Shown here in pieces: positions 10,056-17,880 of a stretch of 64,000 bases of DNA; position 1 is the first letter of the stretch, and each line of letters opens with the position of its first letter. Under the pieces are notes generated by a model. The model searched no databases. It saw only the letters and a list, made by a program, of their open reading frames with translations, and was not told the origin of the DNA. The stretch is from Streptomyces tirandamycinicus (lineage in GTDB: Bacteria; Actinomycetota; Actinomycetes; Streptomycetales; Streptomycetaceae), in contig NZ_CP029188.1 in NCBI RefSeq assembly GCF_003097515.1, forward strand, positions 3,350,501 through 3,414,500. Reading direction: 5' to 3'. Both the position numbers and the translations under genes were made by a program.

Positions 10056-10946
10056 GATCTGGCCCTGCTGCGCACATTCATCACGGTGCACCGGGCCGGC
10101 TCGTTCACCCGCGCCGCCGCACTCCTCGGCCTCTCCCAGCCCGCGGTGACCAGCCAGATAAGGACCCTGGAACGGCAGCTGGGACGGCCGCTCTTCCTCC
10201 GTCAGGCCCGCGGAGTCACCCCCACGACCGTCGGGGACGAACTGGCCCACCGAGCCGCTCCCCACCTGGACGCCCTGGTGGAGATCGTGGAGGAGGGTCT
10301 CGAGGAATCCGGTGTACGCACCCTCCATCTCGCCGGACCGCCCGAGTTCACCTCGGCGAGGGTGCTGCCCGCGCTGGCCCCGCTGGTCTCGCAAGGGCTG
10401 GCGCTGCGGACGTCGTTCACGGGGAACGCCGAGGAGACCCTCGAGGGCCTGGCGGCCGGGCACCACGACCTCGCGGTGACCACGGCGCGGCCCCGCGGCG
10501 GGCTGCTCGCCTCGACCCCCCTCTGGGACGAGGAGCACGTCCTGGTCGCCTCGCCGGGCCGGGCGGTTGGGCTGGGCGACGGAGCGCTGCGGTGCAAGGG
10601 CGCCGTCGCGCTGGAGCAACTGCCGGTGGTCGAGGTCCACGAGTCCCTGCCGTTCGTCTCCCGCTACTGGTCCTCGGTGTTCGACAGCCGCCCGCCCGCC
10701 GTTGCCGCCGTGATCGCACCCGATCTGCGGGCCGCGCTGGAGTCGGCGGCGGCCGGAGCCGGGCTCGCCGTGCTGCCCCGCTATCTCTGCCTGGACGCCC
10801 TGGAGAGCGGCCGGCTGGTGGCACTGCTGGATCCTCCCGTTCCACCGCTGCGCACGTACTTCCTCGTCGTCCGGACCGGCACCCTCGCCCTGACGCACCT
10901 CGCCCGTGCGCACGAGGAACTGTTACGCGCCTCCGCCGCCTGGTGA
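10053..10946 (+). CDS. LysR-family transcriptional regulator
   Basis: A 297-residue LysR-type regulator. The N-terminal winged helix spans about residues 1-60 (MDLALLRTFITVHRAGS then FTRAAALLGLSQPAVTSQI). It is followed by a linker helix and a periplasmic-binding-protein-like effector domain (from about residue 88 to the end). The ATG at 10053 gives the canonical LysR N terminus; the longer frame from 9987 is rejected because the -10 element lies inside it. No Shine-Dalgarno sequence is evident, in keeping with a leaderless transcript. There is no divergently transcribed partner, so the target is unclear. The PLP-enzyme gene upstream and NUDIX gene downstream are the nearest candidates. Confidence 0.9.
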   Translation: MDLALLRTFITVHRAGSFTRAAALLGLSQPAVTSQIRTLERQLGRPLFLRQARGVTPTTVGDELAHRAAPHLDALVEIVEEGLEESGVRTLHLAGPPEFTSARVLPALAPLVSQGLALRTSFTGNAEETLEGLAAGHHDLAVTTARPRGGLLASTPLWDEEHVLVASPGRAVGLGDGALRCKGAVALEQLPVVEVHESLPFVSRYWSSVFDSRPPAVAAVIAPDLRAALESAAAGAGLAVLPRYLCLDALESGRLVALLDPPVPPLRTYFLVVRTGTLALTHLARAHEELLRASAAW

Positions 10947-10998
10947 CGGCACCGGGCAGCAGGGGGAGGGCAAGGAACAGACGGGGGCAGGCGGGGAC

Positions 10999-11033
10999 GG
11001 CAGGAGCAGCGGGGAAGGCAGGAGCAGCGGGGA
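10999..11033. repeat. Two 17-bp direct repeats in a purine-rich gap
   Basis: GGCAGGAGCAGCGGGGA occurs at 10999-11015 and again at 11017-11033, inside a purine-rich stretch between the LysR and NUDIX genes. No gene is visible. It may be slippage sequence. Confidence 0.75.
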
Positions 11034-11105
11034 GCAGCAGGGGAAGCAGCAAACGGCAGGAAAGACCGGCGTTTCAGAACGGGTGTCGTGGGCCACTCTC
11101 TGACC

Positions 11106-11585
11106 ATGACCGAACGGCCAGTGGTCAAGCGCACCGCACGCGCCATCCTGCTCGACGGCGACGACCTCGTCCTGATCAAGCGCACCAAGCCGGGCATGGA
11201 TCCGTACTGGTTGACTCCCGGCGGCGGGGTCGAGCCCGGGGACGCGACCGTCGTCGAAGCCCTCCATCGTGAGGTGGACGAGGAACTCGGCGCCAAGATC
11301 GTCGATGTGGTGCCCTGCTTCGTGGACACCGTCGAGCACATCGTGGACGGTGGTGTCTCGGGGGTGAAGGTGCAGCACTTCTTCGTCTGCCGTCTGGCGT
11401 CCATGGACGAGTCCCGGCGGCACGGTCCCGAGGTGGAGGAGCCCTGCGGCGAGTACGAGATCGTCCGGGTGCCCTTCAGCCGCGTCGGCATCGCCGCCGT
11501 GCACCTCGTCCCGATCTCCCTGCGGCACTACCTGGACGGCAACATCGAGGGGGTCCGGGCGATGCACGCACCCGACCTGGGCTGA
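11106..11585 (+). CDS. NUDIX hydrolase with altered first Nudix-box residue
   Basis: A 159-residue NUDIX-fold protein. The Nudix box is recognisable: GVEPGDA at residues 41-47 and REVDEELGAKI from residue 55. Placed by the REVDEELG half, the first conserved Glu of GX5EX7REUXEEXGU is replaced by Ala47, while the catalytic metal-binding EE pair is intact. It probably hydrolyses a nucleoside diphosphate linked to another group, perhaps with altered metal binding; the substrate is unknown. The ATG at 11106 gives the normal short N terminus before the first strand (VVKRTARAILLDGD). It is cytoplasmic. A strong terminator hairpin follows 14 bases after the stop. Confidence 0.88.
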   Translation: MTERPVVKRTARAILLDGDDLVLIKRTKPGMDPYWLTPGGGVEPGDATVVEALHREVDEELGAKIVDVVPCFVDTVEHIVDGGVSGVKVQHFFVCRLASMDESRRHGPEVEEPCGEYEIVRVPFSRVGIAAVHLVPISLRHYLDGNIEGVRAMHAPDLG

Positions 11586-11598
11586 GCGCCCTCCCGCG

Positions 11599-11625
11599 GT
11601 CCGGGCCGCCCTCTGCGGCCCGGAC
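11599..11625. terminator. Terminator hairpin between NUDIX and globin genes
   Basis: A perfect 11-bp stem, GTCCGGGCCGC (11599-11609) with GCGGCCCGGAC (11615-11625) and a 5-base loop, lies between two convergent genes and can serve both directions. Confidence 0.75.
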
Positions 11626-11702
11626 GCCCCGATGTCGTGCCGGCCCGGGGCCACTCCGGCACGGTGTCCCGCCGGCCCGGTGTGCCCGCCCTTGATCAAC
11701 AC

Positions 11703-13397
11703 CTAGTCGGCGGCCGCCACAAGCTCCTCGAGCGAGTCGTGACGGATGCGCTCGGAGGGGATGCCGACCCCCCTGAGGGTGTCCACTCCACTGCGGATCA
11801 TCCCGATCGGACCGGAGAGAAAGGCGTCGTACTCGTTCCACGGCCCGTACTCGAGCACCGCGTCGGGCAGCTGCGTCCTGCCGTCCACGACGGGCCGGAC
11901 CTGAAGCCAGGGGTGGCTCTGCTGGAGCCGCAGCATCGTGTCGATGTCGTAGAGGTCGTGATCACTGCGCGCCCCGTAGAACACCTCCACCGGCCGGCGC
12001 TCACCGTGCTCGGCGACATCCTCGACCAGCGCCTTGATCGGCGCGATGCCGGTACCGCCGCCCAGGCAGAGCATGCCGTTGTCGGTGGTGTGGTCGACGA
12101 CCATCGATCCCGCCGGCGGACCGAGCCGGAGCACATCGCCGGGCCGGGCATGGTGGACCAGGGCGTTGGAGACCCATCCCGCCGGGACCGCCTTCACATG
12201 GAACGACAGGAGTCCGTCCGAGCGGGGCGCCCCCGCGAAGGAGTAGTGCCGCCAGATCCTCGGCCACCACGGGGTCTCCAGACTCGTGTACTGACCGGCC
12301 AGGAACGGGTACGGCTGGTCGGGGCGCACCGTGACGACCGCGATGTCCGGCGTCCTGAGGTCGTGGGACACCACCTCGGCGTGCCACCAGGCGGGCGCGT
12401 GCCGCTCGTCCTCCGCAGCCGAGTCGATCATGATCTGGGAGATGGTCGTGTACGCGCGGACCCACGCGGCCTCGGTCTCCTCGTTCCAGGTCGTCGCCGC
12501 GTACCGGGTCAGCGCTCCGATGAGCGCCTCGCCGACGGCCGGATAGTGCGCCGGCTGCGTGCCGTACTTGCGGTGGCCGCGGCCGAGGTGTTCGAGGTAG
12601 TCCACCAGCACGGGCGTGTTGTCCATGTGCTCGGCGGCCGTGAGCAGGGCCTTGAGGAGCCGGTCGCGCTGGGTGTCCATGGCGGCCGGGAAGAGGGCCC
12701 GCAGATCGGGGTGGCGCACGAACAGCAGGGCGTAGAAGTAGGAGGTGACCTTGTCGGCGACCGGGGCGATCTCCTCCATGGTCCGTCGGATCAGGATCGC
12801 GTCGGGGGACGCGTTGTGGTCGGAGACTCCGGGGAACAGACCGGCGGCGGGCCGGTCGGAAGCGGTGGCGGGCCGGTCGTGCGGTGCGGCGCCGCCCAGG
12901 GCCGGGTCGGCCTGGTGAGCGGGGTGGGGCGCCGCGCTCCGGTGGGGCAGGGTCCTGCCGTGCGGCGTGGCGTCGTGCTGCCGGGAGGCGTTGCGGGGGG
13001 ACGTGCCGTTGCCGAATCCGTGAGGGGGAGAGGCCGGGGTCGCCGCGCCGCCTCCGTACGGAGCCGGCTGCGCGGGCGTCGCGTGCGGCGTCACGGCCGG
13101 TGGCGGCGGAGCCGTGGGGGCGGAGACCGCCCGGGGGCCGGTGACCTCGCGCGGCGGGGCACCGGCCGCCCGCTCCGCTCCCGTGCCGACCGGGCGAATG
13201 GAGGCGACCGGTCGGCTGGGGGTGGCTATTCGCCCGTCGCCCGCCGGCCGGGCTCCCTCGCCGGCGGTGACCTCGACGCCGGAAGCCGCAGGGCCGTCGG
13301 CGGGCTGCTTCCGGGGAGTGAACCAGCCTCCCCCGCCCCTCGCGCCGTTCTCGCCGGAGGTCCCGTTGTCGGCCGACGTGGTGGTCGGAGCGTCCAT
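11703..13397 (-). CDS. Globin-FAD/NAD reductase fusion with long disordered N terminus
   Basis: A 564-residue flavohaemoglobin-like protein. About 185 N-terminal residues are low-complexity, rich in Pro, Ala and Gly. The globin domain follows (about 188-320) with proximal His275 in GRGHRKYG, then a ferredoxin-reductase-type FAD domain (RHYSFAG, about residue 385) and an NAD-binding domain (GGGTGIAPI) ending in LSGPIGM. Classical flavohaemoglobins detoxify nitric oxide using NAD(P)H and oxygen; that role is likely but not proven here. I start at the ATG at 13397, which has a GAGGCGAGG site upstream; an alternative ATG lies at 13418. The N-terminal tail is absent from typical Hmp proteins. Confidence 0.85.
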   Translation of the reverse strand: MDAPTTTSADNGTSGENGARGGGGWFTPRKQPADGPAASGVEVTAGEGARPAGDGRIATPSRPVASIRPVGTGAERAAGAPPREVTGPRAVSAPTAPPPPAVTPHATPAQPAPYGGGAATPASPPHGFGNGTSPRNASRQHDATPHGRTLPHRSAAPHPAHQADPALGGAAPHDRPATASDRPAAGLFPGVSDHNASPDAILIRRTMEEIAPVADKVTSYFYALLFVRHPDLRALFPAAMDTQRDRLLKALLTAAEHMDNTPVLVDYLEHLGRGHRKYGTQPAHYPAVGEALIGALTRYAATTWNEETEAAWVRAYTTISQIMIDSAAEDERHAPAWWHAEVVSHDLRTPDIAVVTVRPDQPYPFLAGQYTSLETPWWPRIWRHYSFAGAPRSDGLLSFHVKAVPAGWVSNALVHHARPGDVLRLGPPAGSMVVDHTTDNGMLCLGGGTGIAPIKALVEDVAEHGERRPVEVFYGARSDHDLYDIDTMLRLQQSHPWLQVRPVVDGRTQLPDAVLEYGPWNEYDAFLSGPIGMIRSGVDTLRGVGIPSERIRHDSLEELVAAAD

Positions 13398-14232
13398 TGT
13401 CTGCCTCGCCTCGAACATCTCTCGGTCGGTCTGCGCACTTCCGCTGGTCCGGAACGTGCCTCGATTTCCCCGCTCTGTTCTCAATGACTCGTGCCCGCCC
13501 ACATTAGCCTTCGCGATTGCGGGACCCGGGCGAGTGGGACCGGATGGTGACGTTGACCGCAGCGCTCGTCGTGGCAGCATGCCAGCCCCTGCCCGACGGC
13601 GGACAAAGAGCGGAAAGTCCGGGTATCCCCACCCGCTTTCCCGTTAGGCTGCATCGCACCCATGTCCGCTTGCGCGACCAGGACTCGGGTCTCGGCGGTT
13701 ATGTCCCTGTGCCCGAAACCCGTAGTGGAATCGCACCGGTTCCCAGGCCTCCAGCAGATCGCATACCCGTCCTGTGTGGTGTAGCGAGCCCGGACAGATG
13801 ATGGTCCGCTTTTGCCGCCTCCGCAACGGTCACCACGGCAAAGATCTGCGTATCGGGCGCCGAGTCGTCAGGTGCGGAAGTACCGTTCAGCCGTCGTCCC
13901 GATCTCTGCACAGAGCCCCTTCGCAACCTTCACCGATAGGGCAGGACGAGAATGCAGGACGGGTGGACCGGCCCCAAGAACGGAACGCTCCCGGGACATG
14001 GACTTCGGAAGCGGGCGCGTCCGGTTCACCGGCTTCCGGTGAAGGGAGAGTCATCGGCCGGTGCGCCGACATGCACCGGGGCCGATGGGTGCGCCCGCTC
14101 CCCTCGATACACCTGAAGACGACCCCTGCACGGTGTTTCACGTGAAACCACGGGAACGCGGCGGCCTTGGGGGCCGGGCCACTTCCGCGAAAGCACTGGA
14201 CGGAAGATCACCCCGTCAGAGAGCCTGACCTC
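13398..14232. other. 835-base region without a convincing gene, holding one parS site
   Basis: Both strands contain short open frames, but none shows the strong third-position GC bias of neighbouring genes or recognisable protein motifs. Base composition looks less GC-rich than the coding regions. It separates the divergent globin and GNAT genes, so it must hold their promoters. One parS site lies at 14134-14149. I looked for tRNA, RNase P RNA and cobalamin-riboswitch features and found only partial resemblances. A non-coding RNA or a decayed gene remains possible. Confidence 0.6.
14134..14149. promoter_or_regulatory. parS site (ParB binding)
   Basis: Contains the perfect core GTTTCACGTGAAAC at 14135-14148. 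It lies about 85 bases upstream of the GNAT gene, between divergently transcribed genes. Confidence 0.95.
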
Positions 14233-15087
14233 ATGCCAACTCCGCTCACCGAGCTCCCCATCCGGCGTCTGACCACTGCGGACCTGCACTCCTGCGCCGA
14301 CCTGTCGGAGGACCGGGGTTGGCCGCGCGAAGAGCACAAGTGGGGTCTTCTGCTCGCGGCAGGCGTGGGGTACGGCATCGACGACCCGGACACCAAGGGC
14401 CTCGTCGCGGGATGCGTGGTCACCTCGTACGGCCCGGAACTGTCCGCCGTCGGCATGGTGCTCGTGGCCGAGCGGTACGCCCGGCAGGGAGTCGGACGTC
14501 GGCTGATGCGGCATGTACTCACCGAGGCCGGTGGTACTCCCCTGACGCTGCATGCCACACCGAACGGGCAGTCGCTCTACGAGGAACTGGGCTTCGCCCA
14601 TGCCGGCCGCGCCGAGATGGTCCGCGGCCGCTTCCACCTCTCCGGTCCGGCGCCCCGGGGCGCGACCCGCCCGGCCACGGCGGAGGACCTCCCGGCGATC
14701 CTCCGCCTGGACGCCGACGTGTTCGGCGTCGACCGGACGCATATGCTCGCCCGACTCCCCGCCTTCGCCGACCAGCTGAGGGTCGCCGAGGCCGACGGTG
14801 CGCTCACGGGCTACGCGGCCGCCTGGCCGAACATGGAGACCCTGGTCGTCGGCCCGCTGATCGCACGGGACACCGAGACGGCCAAGTCTCTGATCGTCTC
14901 ACTCGCCGCGAGGACGGAACGTCCCCTGCGTACGGACATCGACGTGCGGCACCAGGAACTGCTCGCATGGGTGAAGGCGAGCGGCCTCGAGCCGATCGCC
15001 TTCAACGCGGTGATGCTCCGCGGCACGCCCGCGCTCCCGGGGGACTGGACTCGCCGCTTCGCCCCGCTGACCGTAGCGGCGGGCTGA
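14233..15087 (+). CDS. GNAT-family acetyltransferase with two GNAT-like halves
   Basis: A 284-residue protein. The N-terminal half (about residues 6-135) has the acetyl-CoA-binding motif A, VLVAERYARQGVGRRLM, where RQGVG forms the pyrophosphate loop. The C-terminal half (about 140-280) resembles a second, degenerate GNAT unit with weaker motifs. Tandem GNATs of this kind acetylate small molecules or protein N termini; the substrate is unknown. The ATG at 14233 gives a natural N terminus (TPLTELPIRRLT) and I prefer it over the longer upstream frame, which runs back towards the parS site. It is convergent with the MFS gene. Confidence 0.85.
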   Translation: MPTPLTELPIRRLTTADLHSCADLSEDRGWPREEHKWGLLLAAGVGYGIDDPDTKGLVAGCVVTSYGPELSAVGMVLVAERYARQGVGRRLMRHVLTEAGGTPLTLHATPNGQSLYEELGFAHAGRAEMVRGRFHLSGPAPRGATRPATAEDLPAILRLDADVFGVDRTHMLARLPAFADQLRVAEADGALTGYAAAWPNMETLVVGPLIARDTETAKSLIVSLAARTERPLRTDIDVRHQELLAWVKASGLEPIAFNAVMLRGTPALPGDWTRRFAPLTVAAG

Positions 15088-15216
15088 GCCCGTAGGGGCG
15101 GTTCGCGCACCGACCCGCTGCCGGTTCCGCCGGACCGACGGCCCAGCGGGGAAGGAGTCTCCGACGAGGCACGGCCGGAGCACGGTCCTGCTCGGGTACG
15201 CGCCCCGCCGATGACG

Positions 15217-16434
15217 TCACTGACGGGCAGCGGCGACCGGGGCGGGCACGGACATGGCTGAACCGGCGACCACCCGGCTGCCCCTGCGGACACCCCGGCG
15301 CTCCAGTGCACCGGAGAGCACCGCCAGCGCCAGCGCGGACCCGGCGAGCAGCGCACCCACCCAGTTCGGGGCCGTGAAACCGAGACCGGCGGCGATGACC
15401 ACGCCACCGAGCCAGGCGGCGAGGGCGTTACCGAGGTTGAAGGCGCCGATGTTGACCGCCGAGGCCAGTGTGGGTGCACCCGATGCCTGGTCGAGAACCC
15501 GCTTCTGAAGCGGCGGCACCGTGGCGGAGCCCAGCCCTCCGACGAGCACGATCGTGACGGCCGCCGCGAGCTTGTGGTGGGCGGTGAAGGTGAACAGCGC
15601 CAGCATCAGCGCGAGGGCTCCGAGCGAGACGTACAGAAGGGGCATCAGCGCCCGGTCGGCGTACTTCCCGCCGATCAGGTTGCCGCCGACCATGCCCAGG
15701 CCGAAGAGCACCAGCAGCCAGGTCACGGAGGCATCGGCGAAGCCGGCGACCTCGGTCATCATCGGCGCGATATAGGTGATCGAAGCGAACACGCCACCGA
15801 ACCCGAGCACCGTCATCGCCATGGCCAGCAGTACCTGCACATTACGGAATGCGGCCACCTCGTGGCGCAGCCGAACCCCCTCGGGCCTGGGCTGCTCCGG
15901 TACCAGCAGGGCGATGCCGGCGAGCCCCAGCACCCCGAGCCCGGCCACGGCCAGGAACGTGGCCCTCCAGCCGATGCTCTGCCCGATCAAGGTGCCCAGC
16001 GGGACGCCGACGACGTTGGCGACGGTCAGACCGGTGAACATCATCGCGATCGCACCCGCCTTCTTCCCCGGGGCCACCAGGTCGGCCGCGATGACCGAGC
16101 CGATGCCGAAGAAGGCGCCTTGGGCGAGCGAGGCCACTACACGGCCGGCCAGCATGAGACCGAAGACGGGGGCGAGCGCCGAGAGCACGTTACCCACGAT
16201 GAAGAACCCCATCAGCACCATCAGCATCCGTTTGCGGGGCACCTTGGTACCGAGGACGGTCATCAGCGGTGCACCCAGGACCACACCGAGGGCGTAGCCG
16301 GTCACAAGGAGGCCGGCGGTGGGGATCGACACCTGGAAGTCGTCCGCGACCTCAGGCAGCAAGCCCATGATCACGAATTCGGTGGTGCCGATACCGAATG
16401 CCCCGATGGCGAGGGCGAGGAGGGCGAGCGGCAT
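15217..16434 (-). CDS. MFS drug/sugar-efflux transporter (DHA1 type)
   Basis: A 405-residue major facilitator with twelve hydrophobic segments. It begins PLALLALAIGAFGIGTTEFVIMGLLP, a hallmark of the DHA1 AraJ/YdhP-like branch, and has the GTKVPRKR loop between helices 2 and 3. It should export drugs or sugars by proton antiport. The ATG at 16434 is chosen over the longer frame because it begins right at helix 1 and follows GAAGGTAG. It is divergent from a MarR-type regulator, with operator-like dyads between them, so drug-induced derepression is the likely control. Confidence 0.92.
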   Translation of the reverse strand: MPLALLALAIGAFGIGTTEFVIMGLLPEVADDFQVSIPTAGLLVTGYALGVVLGAPLMTVLGTKVPRKRMLMVLMGFFIVGNVLSALAPVFGLMLAGRVVASLAQGAFFGIGSVIAADLVAPGKKAGAIAMMFTGLTVANVVGVPLGTLIGQSIGWRATFLAVAGLGVLGLAGIALLVPEQPRPEGVRLRHEVAAFRNVQVLLAMAMTVLGFGGVFASITYIAPMMTEVAGFADASVTWLLVLFGLGMVGGNLIGGKYADRALMPLLYVSLGALALMLALFTFTAHHKLAAAVTIVLVGGLGSATVPPLQKRVLDQASGAPTLASAVNIGAFNLGNALAAWLGGVVIAAGLGFTAPNWVGALLAGSALALAVLSGALERRGVRRGSRVVAGSAMSVPAPVAAARQ

Positions 16435-16493
16435 GGGGTCTACCTTCAGACGGTTGCACTTGCGCTTTACAAGCGTCCACAATAATTGCAGAC

Positions 16494-16511
16494 GCGTTTG
16501 ATTGCAAACGC
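16494..16511. promoter_or_regulatory. Operator-like dyad between MFS and MarR genes
   Basis: GCGTTTG (16494-16500) and CAAACGC (16505-16511) form a perfect inverted repeat with a 4-base spacer. The surrounding 60 bases are AT-rich for this genome and repeat the motif ATTGCA three times (near 16485, 16501 and 16517). This is what an autoregulatory MarR operator covering both divergent promoters looks like. Confidence 0.65.
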
Positions 16512-16605
16512 TGGCTATTGCAGTGGTCGTCTATCCTGGGGGTCGGGCCACTCAGCAGGCCGAGGGCACCGGCCGCACAGACGCTCCTGGACGGAGGACG
16601 GATCG

Positions 16606-17097
16606 ATGACAGCGACGGACCCGGCACTCACCGCGCTCGCCCAGAGCTGGTGCGCCCTCTCCCTGCTGCACGGCAGGATCGAGGGCCATATCGAGCGAAC
16701 CCTTCAGACGCATCACGATCTGAGCGTGCGGGAGTACTCACTGCTGGACGTGCTCAGCCGGCAGCACAGCGGCCCCGGAGGCCACCTCCAGATGAAGCAG
16801 GTCGCCGATGCCGTCCTGCTCAGTCAGAGCGCTACCACACGCCTCGTCACCAGGCTCGAGGATCGAGGGCTGCTCAGCCGCTATCTGTGCGACACCGACC
16901 GCCGCGGCATCTACACCGATGTCACGGAAGCCGGCCTTGCGCTGCTCGCAGCGGCTCGGCCGACGAACGACCGTGCGCTGCGCGAGGCGCTCGACGAGGC
17001 AGCGAAGGACCCCGATCTGGCTCCCCTGGTCCGGGCCGTCGAGCAGCTGAGGATTCCGGCGTCCCCGGTTCCGGCGCCGGCCAGCGTCTCCGCGTGA
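16606..17097 (+). CDS. MarR-family transcriptional regulator
   Basis: A 163-residue MarR protein: dimerisation helices at both ends and a central winged helix. The recognition helix is near LQMKQVADAVLLSQSATTRLVTRLEDRGLL, and the wing near CDTDRRGIYTDVTEAG. The ATG at 16606 has the ribosome-binding site ACGGAGGA and is preferred over the longer upstream frame, which crosses the operator. Divergence from the MFS exporter strongly suggests it represses that gene and itself and is released by the exported compound. The GNAT gene 46 bases downstream may be part of the same transcript. Confidence 0.92.
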   Translation: MTATDPALTALAQSWCALSLLHGRIEGHIERTLQTHHDLSVREYSLLDVLSRQHSGPGGHLQMKQVADAVLLSQSATTRLVTRLEDRGLLSRYLCDTDRRGIYTDVTEAGLALLAAARPTNDRALREALDEAAKDPDLAPLVRAVEQLRIPASPVPAPASVSA

Positions 17098-17143
17098 AGT
17101 TTCGGCCGCTGCTCCGCCGTTCGGGACGCATAGGCTGCGGATC

Positions 17144-17596
17144 ATGAACGATCTGCTGATACGGCCCGCATCCCGCTCCGATGTCCCTGCGATCATGGCT
17201 ATGCTCGCCGACGATCCGCTGGGCGCGCAACGCGAATCACCCGACGACCCGACTCCCTACCTGGCTGCGTTCGAGCGGCTTGCGGCAGACCCGAATCAGC
17301 ACCTCGTGGTGGCGGAGCGGGGCAGCCGGACCGTCGGCACCCTGCAACTGACCATGATTCCCGGGCTGTCCCGCCGCGGCGCCACCCGCTCGATCATCGA
17401 GGCGGTGCGGATCCATGCCGACGAGCGAGGCAGCGGGCTCGGCACCCGGCTCATCGAATGGGCGGTCGAGGAATCACGCCGGCAGGGCTGTCTGCTCGTC
17501 CAGCTGACGTCCGACGTCTCCCGCACCGACGCGCACCGCTTCTACGAGCGTCTGGGCTTCGAGGCGTCACACGTCGGTTTCAAGCGCGTCCTCTGA
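17144..17596 (+). CDS. GNAT-family N-acetyltransferase
   Basis: A 150-residue single-domain GNAT. Motif A is visible as HADERGSGLGTRLIEWAV, where RGSGLG is the acetyl-CoA loop, followed by the motif-B-like HRFYERLGFE near the C terminus, a typical end for this family. It probably acetylates a small amine, and the resistance-like context beside MarR and MFS genes would fit a xenobiotic, but that is inference. The start is the ATG at 17144, 46 bases after the MarR stop. A parS palindrome lies about 195 bases downstream. Confidence 0.88.
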   Translation: MNDLLIRPASRSDVPAIMAMLADDPLGAQRESPDDPTPYLAAFERLAADPNQHLVVAERGSRTVGTLQLTMIPGLSRRGATRSIIEAVRIHADERGSGLGTRLIEWAVEESRRQGCLLVQLTSDVSRTDAHRFYERLGFEASHVGFKRVL

Positions 17597-17790
17597 ATGT
17601 TCCCGCAGGCCCTTGTCACCCTCGTACCCCTCTCCGCCGGCCTCCGCCACCGGAGTCCACTGCCCGATCCAGCCGGGACGCTCGGGCCGCGGCCGAGGTG
17701 AGGCCACCCGACCGCCGGAGGCCGCCGAGCGGGCGGGGACCCCTCCCACTCCGGTAGGCCTGGTGAACACGAGTCGGCCAGCTGAGCCTA

Positions 17791-17820
17791 CGGCGGCCGT
17801 TTCACGTGAAACGGCCGCCG
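17791..17820. promoter_or_regulatory. parS site inside a 30-bp perfect palindrome
   Basis: The core GTTTCACGTGAAAC (17799-17812) is flanked by CGGCGGCC and GGCCGCCG, so the whole stretch is a perfect palindrome. It lies between the convergent ends of a GNAT gene and a serine-hydrolase gene. The RNA could fold into a GC-rich hairpin, so the element may also end transcription. Confidence 0.93.
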
Positions 17821-17880
17821 TGCGCGGAAGCACGGTGTGCGCCTCGAGTGGAGCGCCGGACCACGGCGCCGGGAGCTGAT

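Noticed and set aside
13612..13623. GGAAAGTCCGGG resembling the conserved 5' part of RNase P RNA
   Set aside because: The other universally conserved RNase P RNA segments (for example the ACAGAA region and the 3' partner of P4) do not follow at the right distances.
13727..13744. Minus-strand GGGAACCGGTGCGATTCC resembling a cobalamin-riboswitch core
   Set aside because: No CCCGC element or B12 box (GCCAGG...ACCTGCC) follows on the same strand, and the flanking stems do not form. It also has a tRNA T-loop-like look, but no acceptor or anticodon arms.
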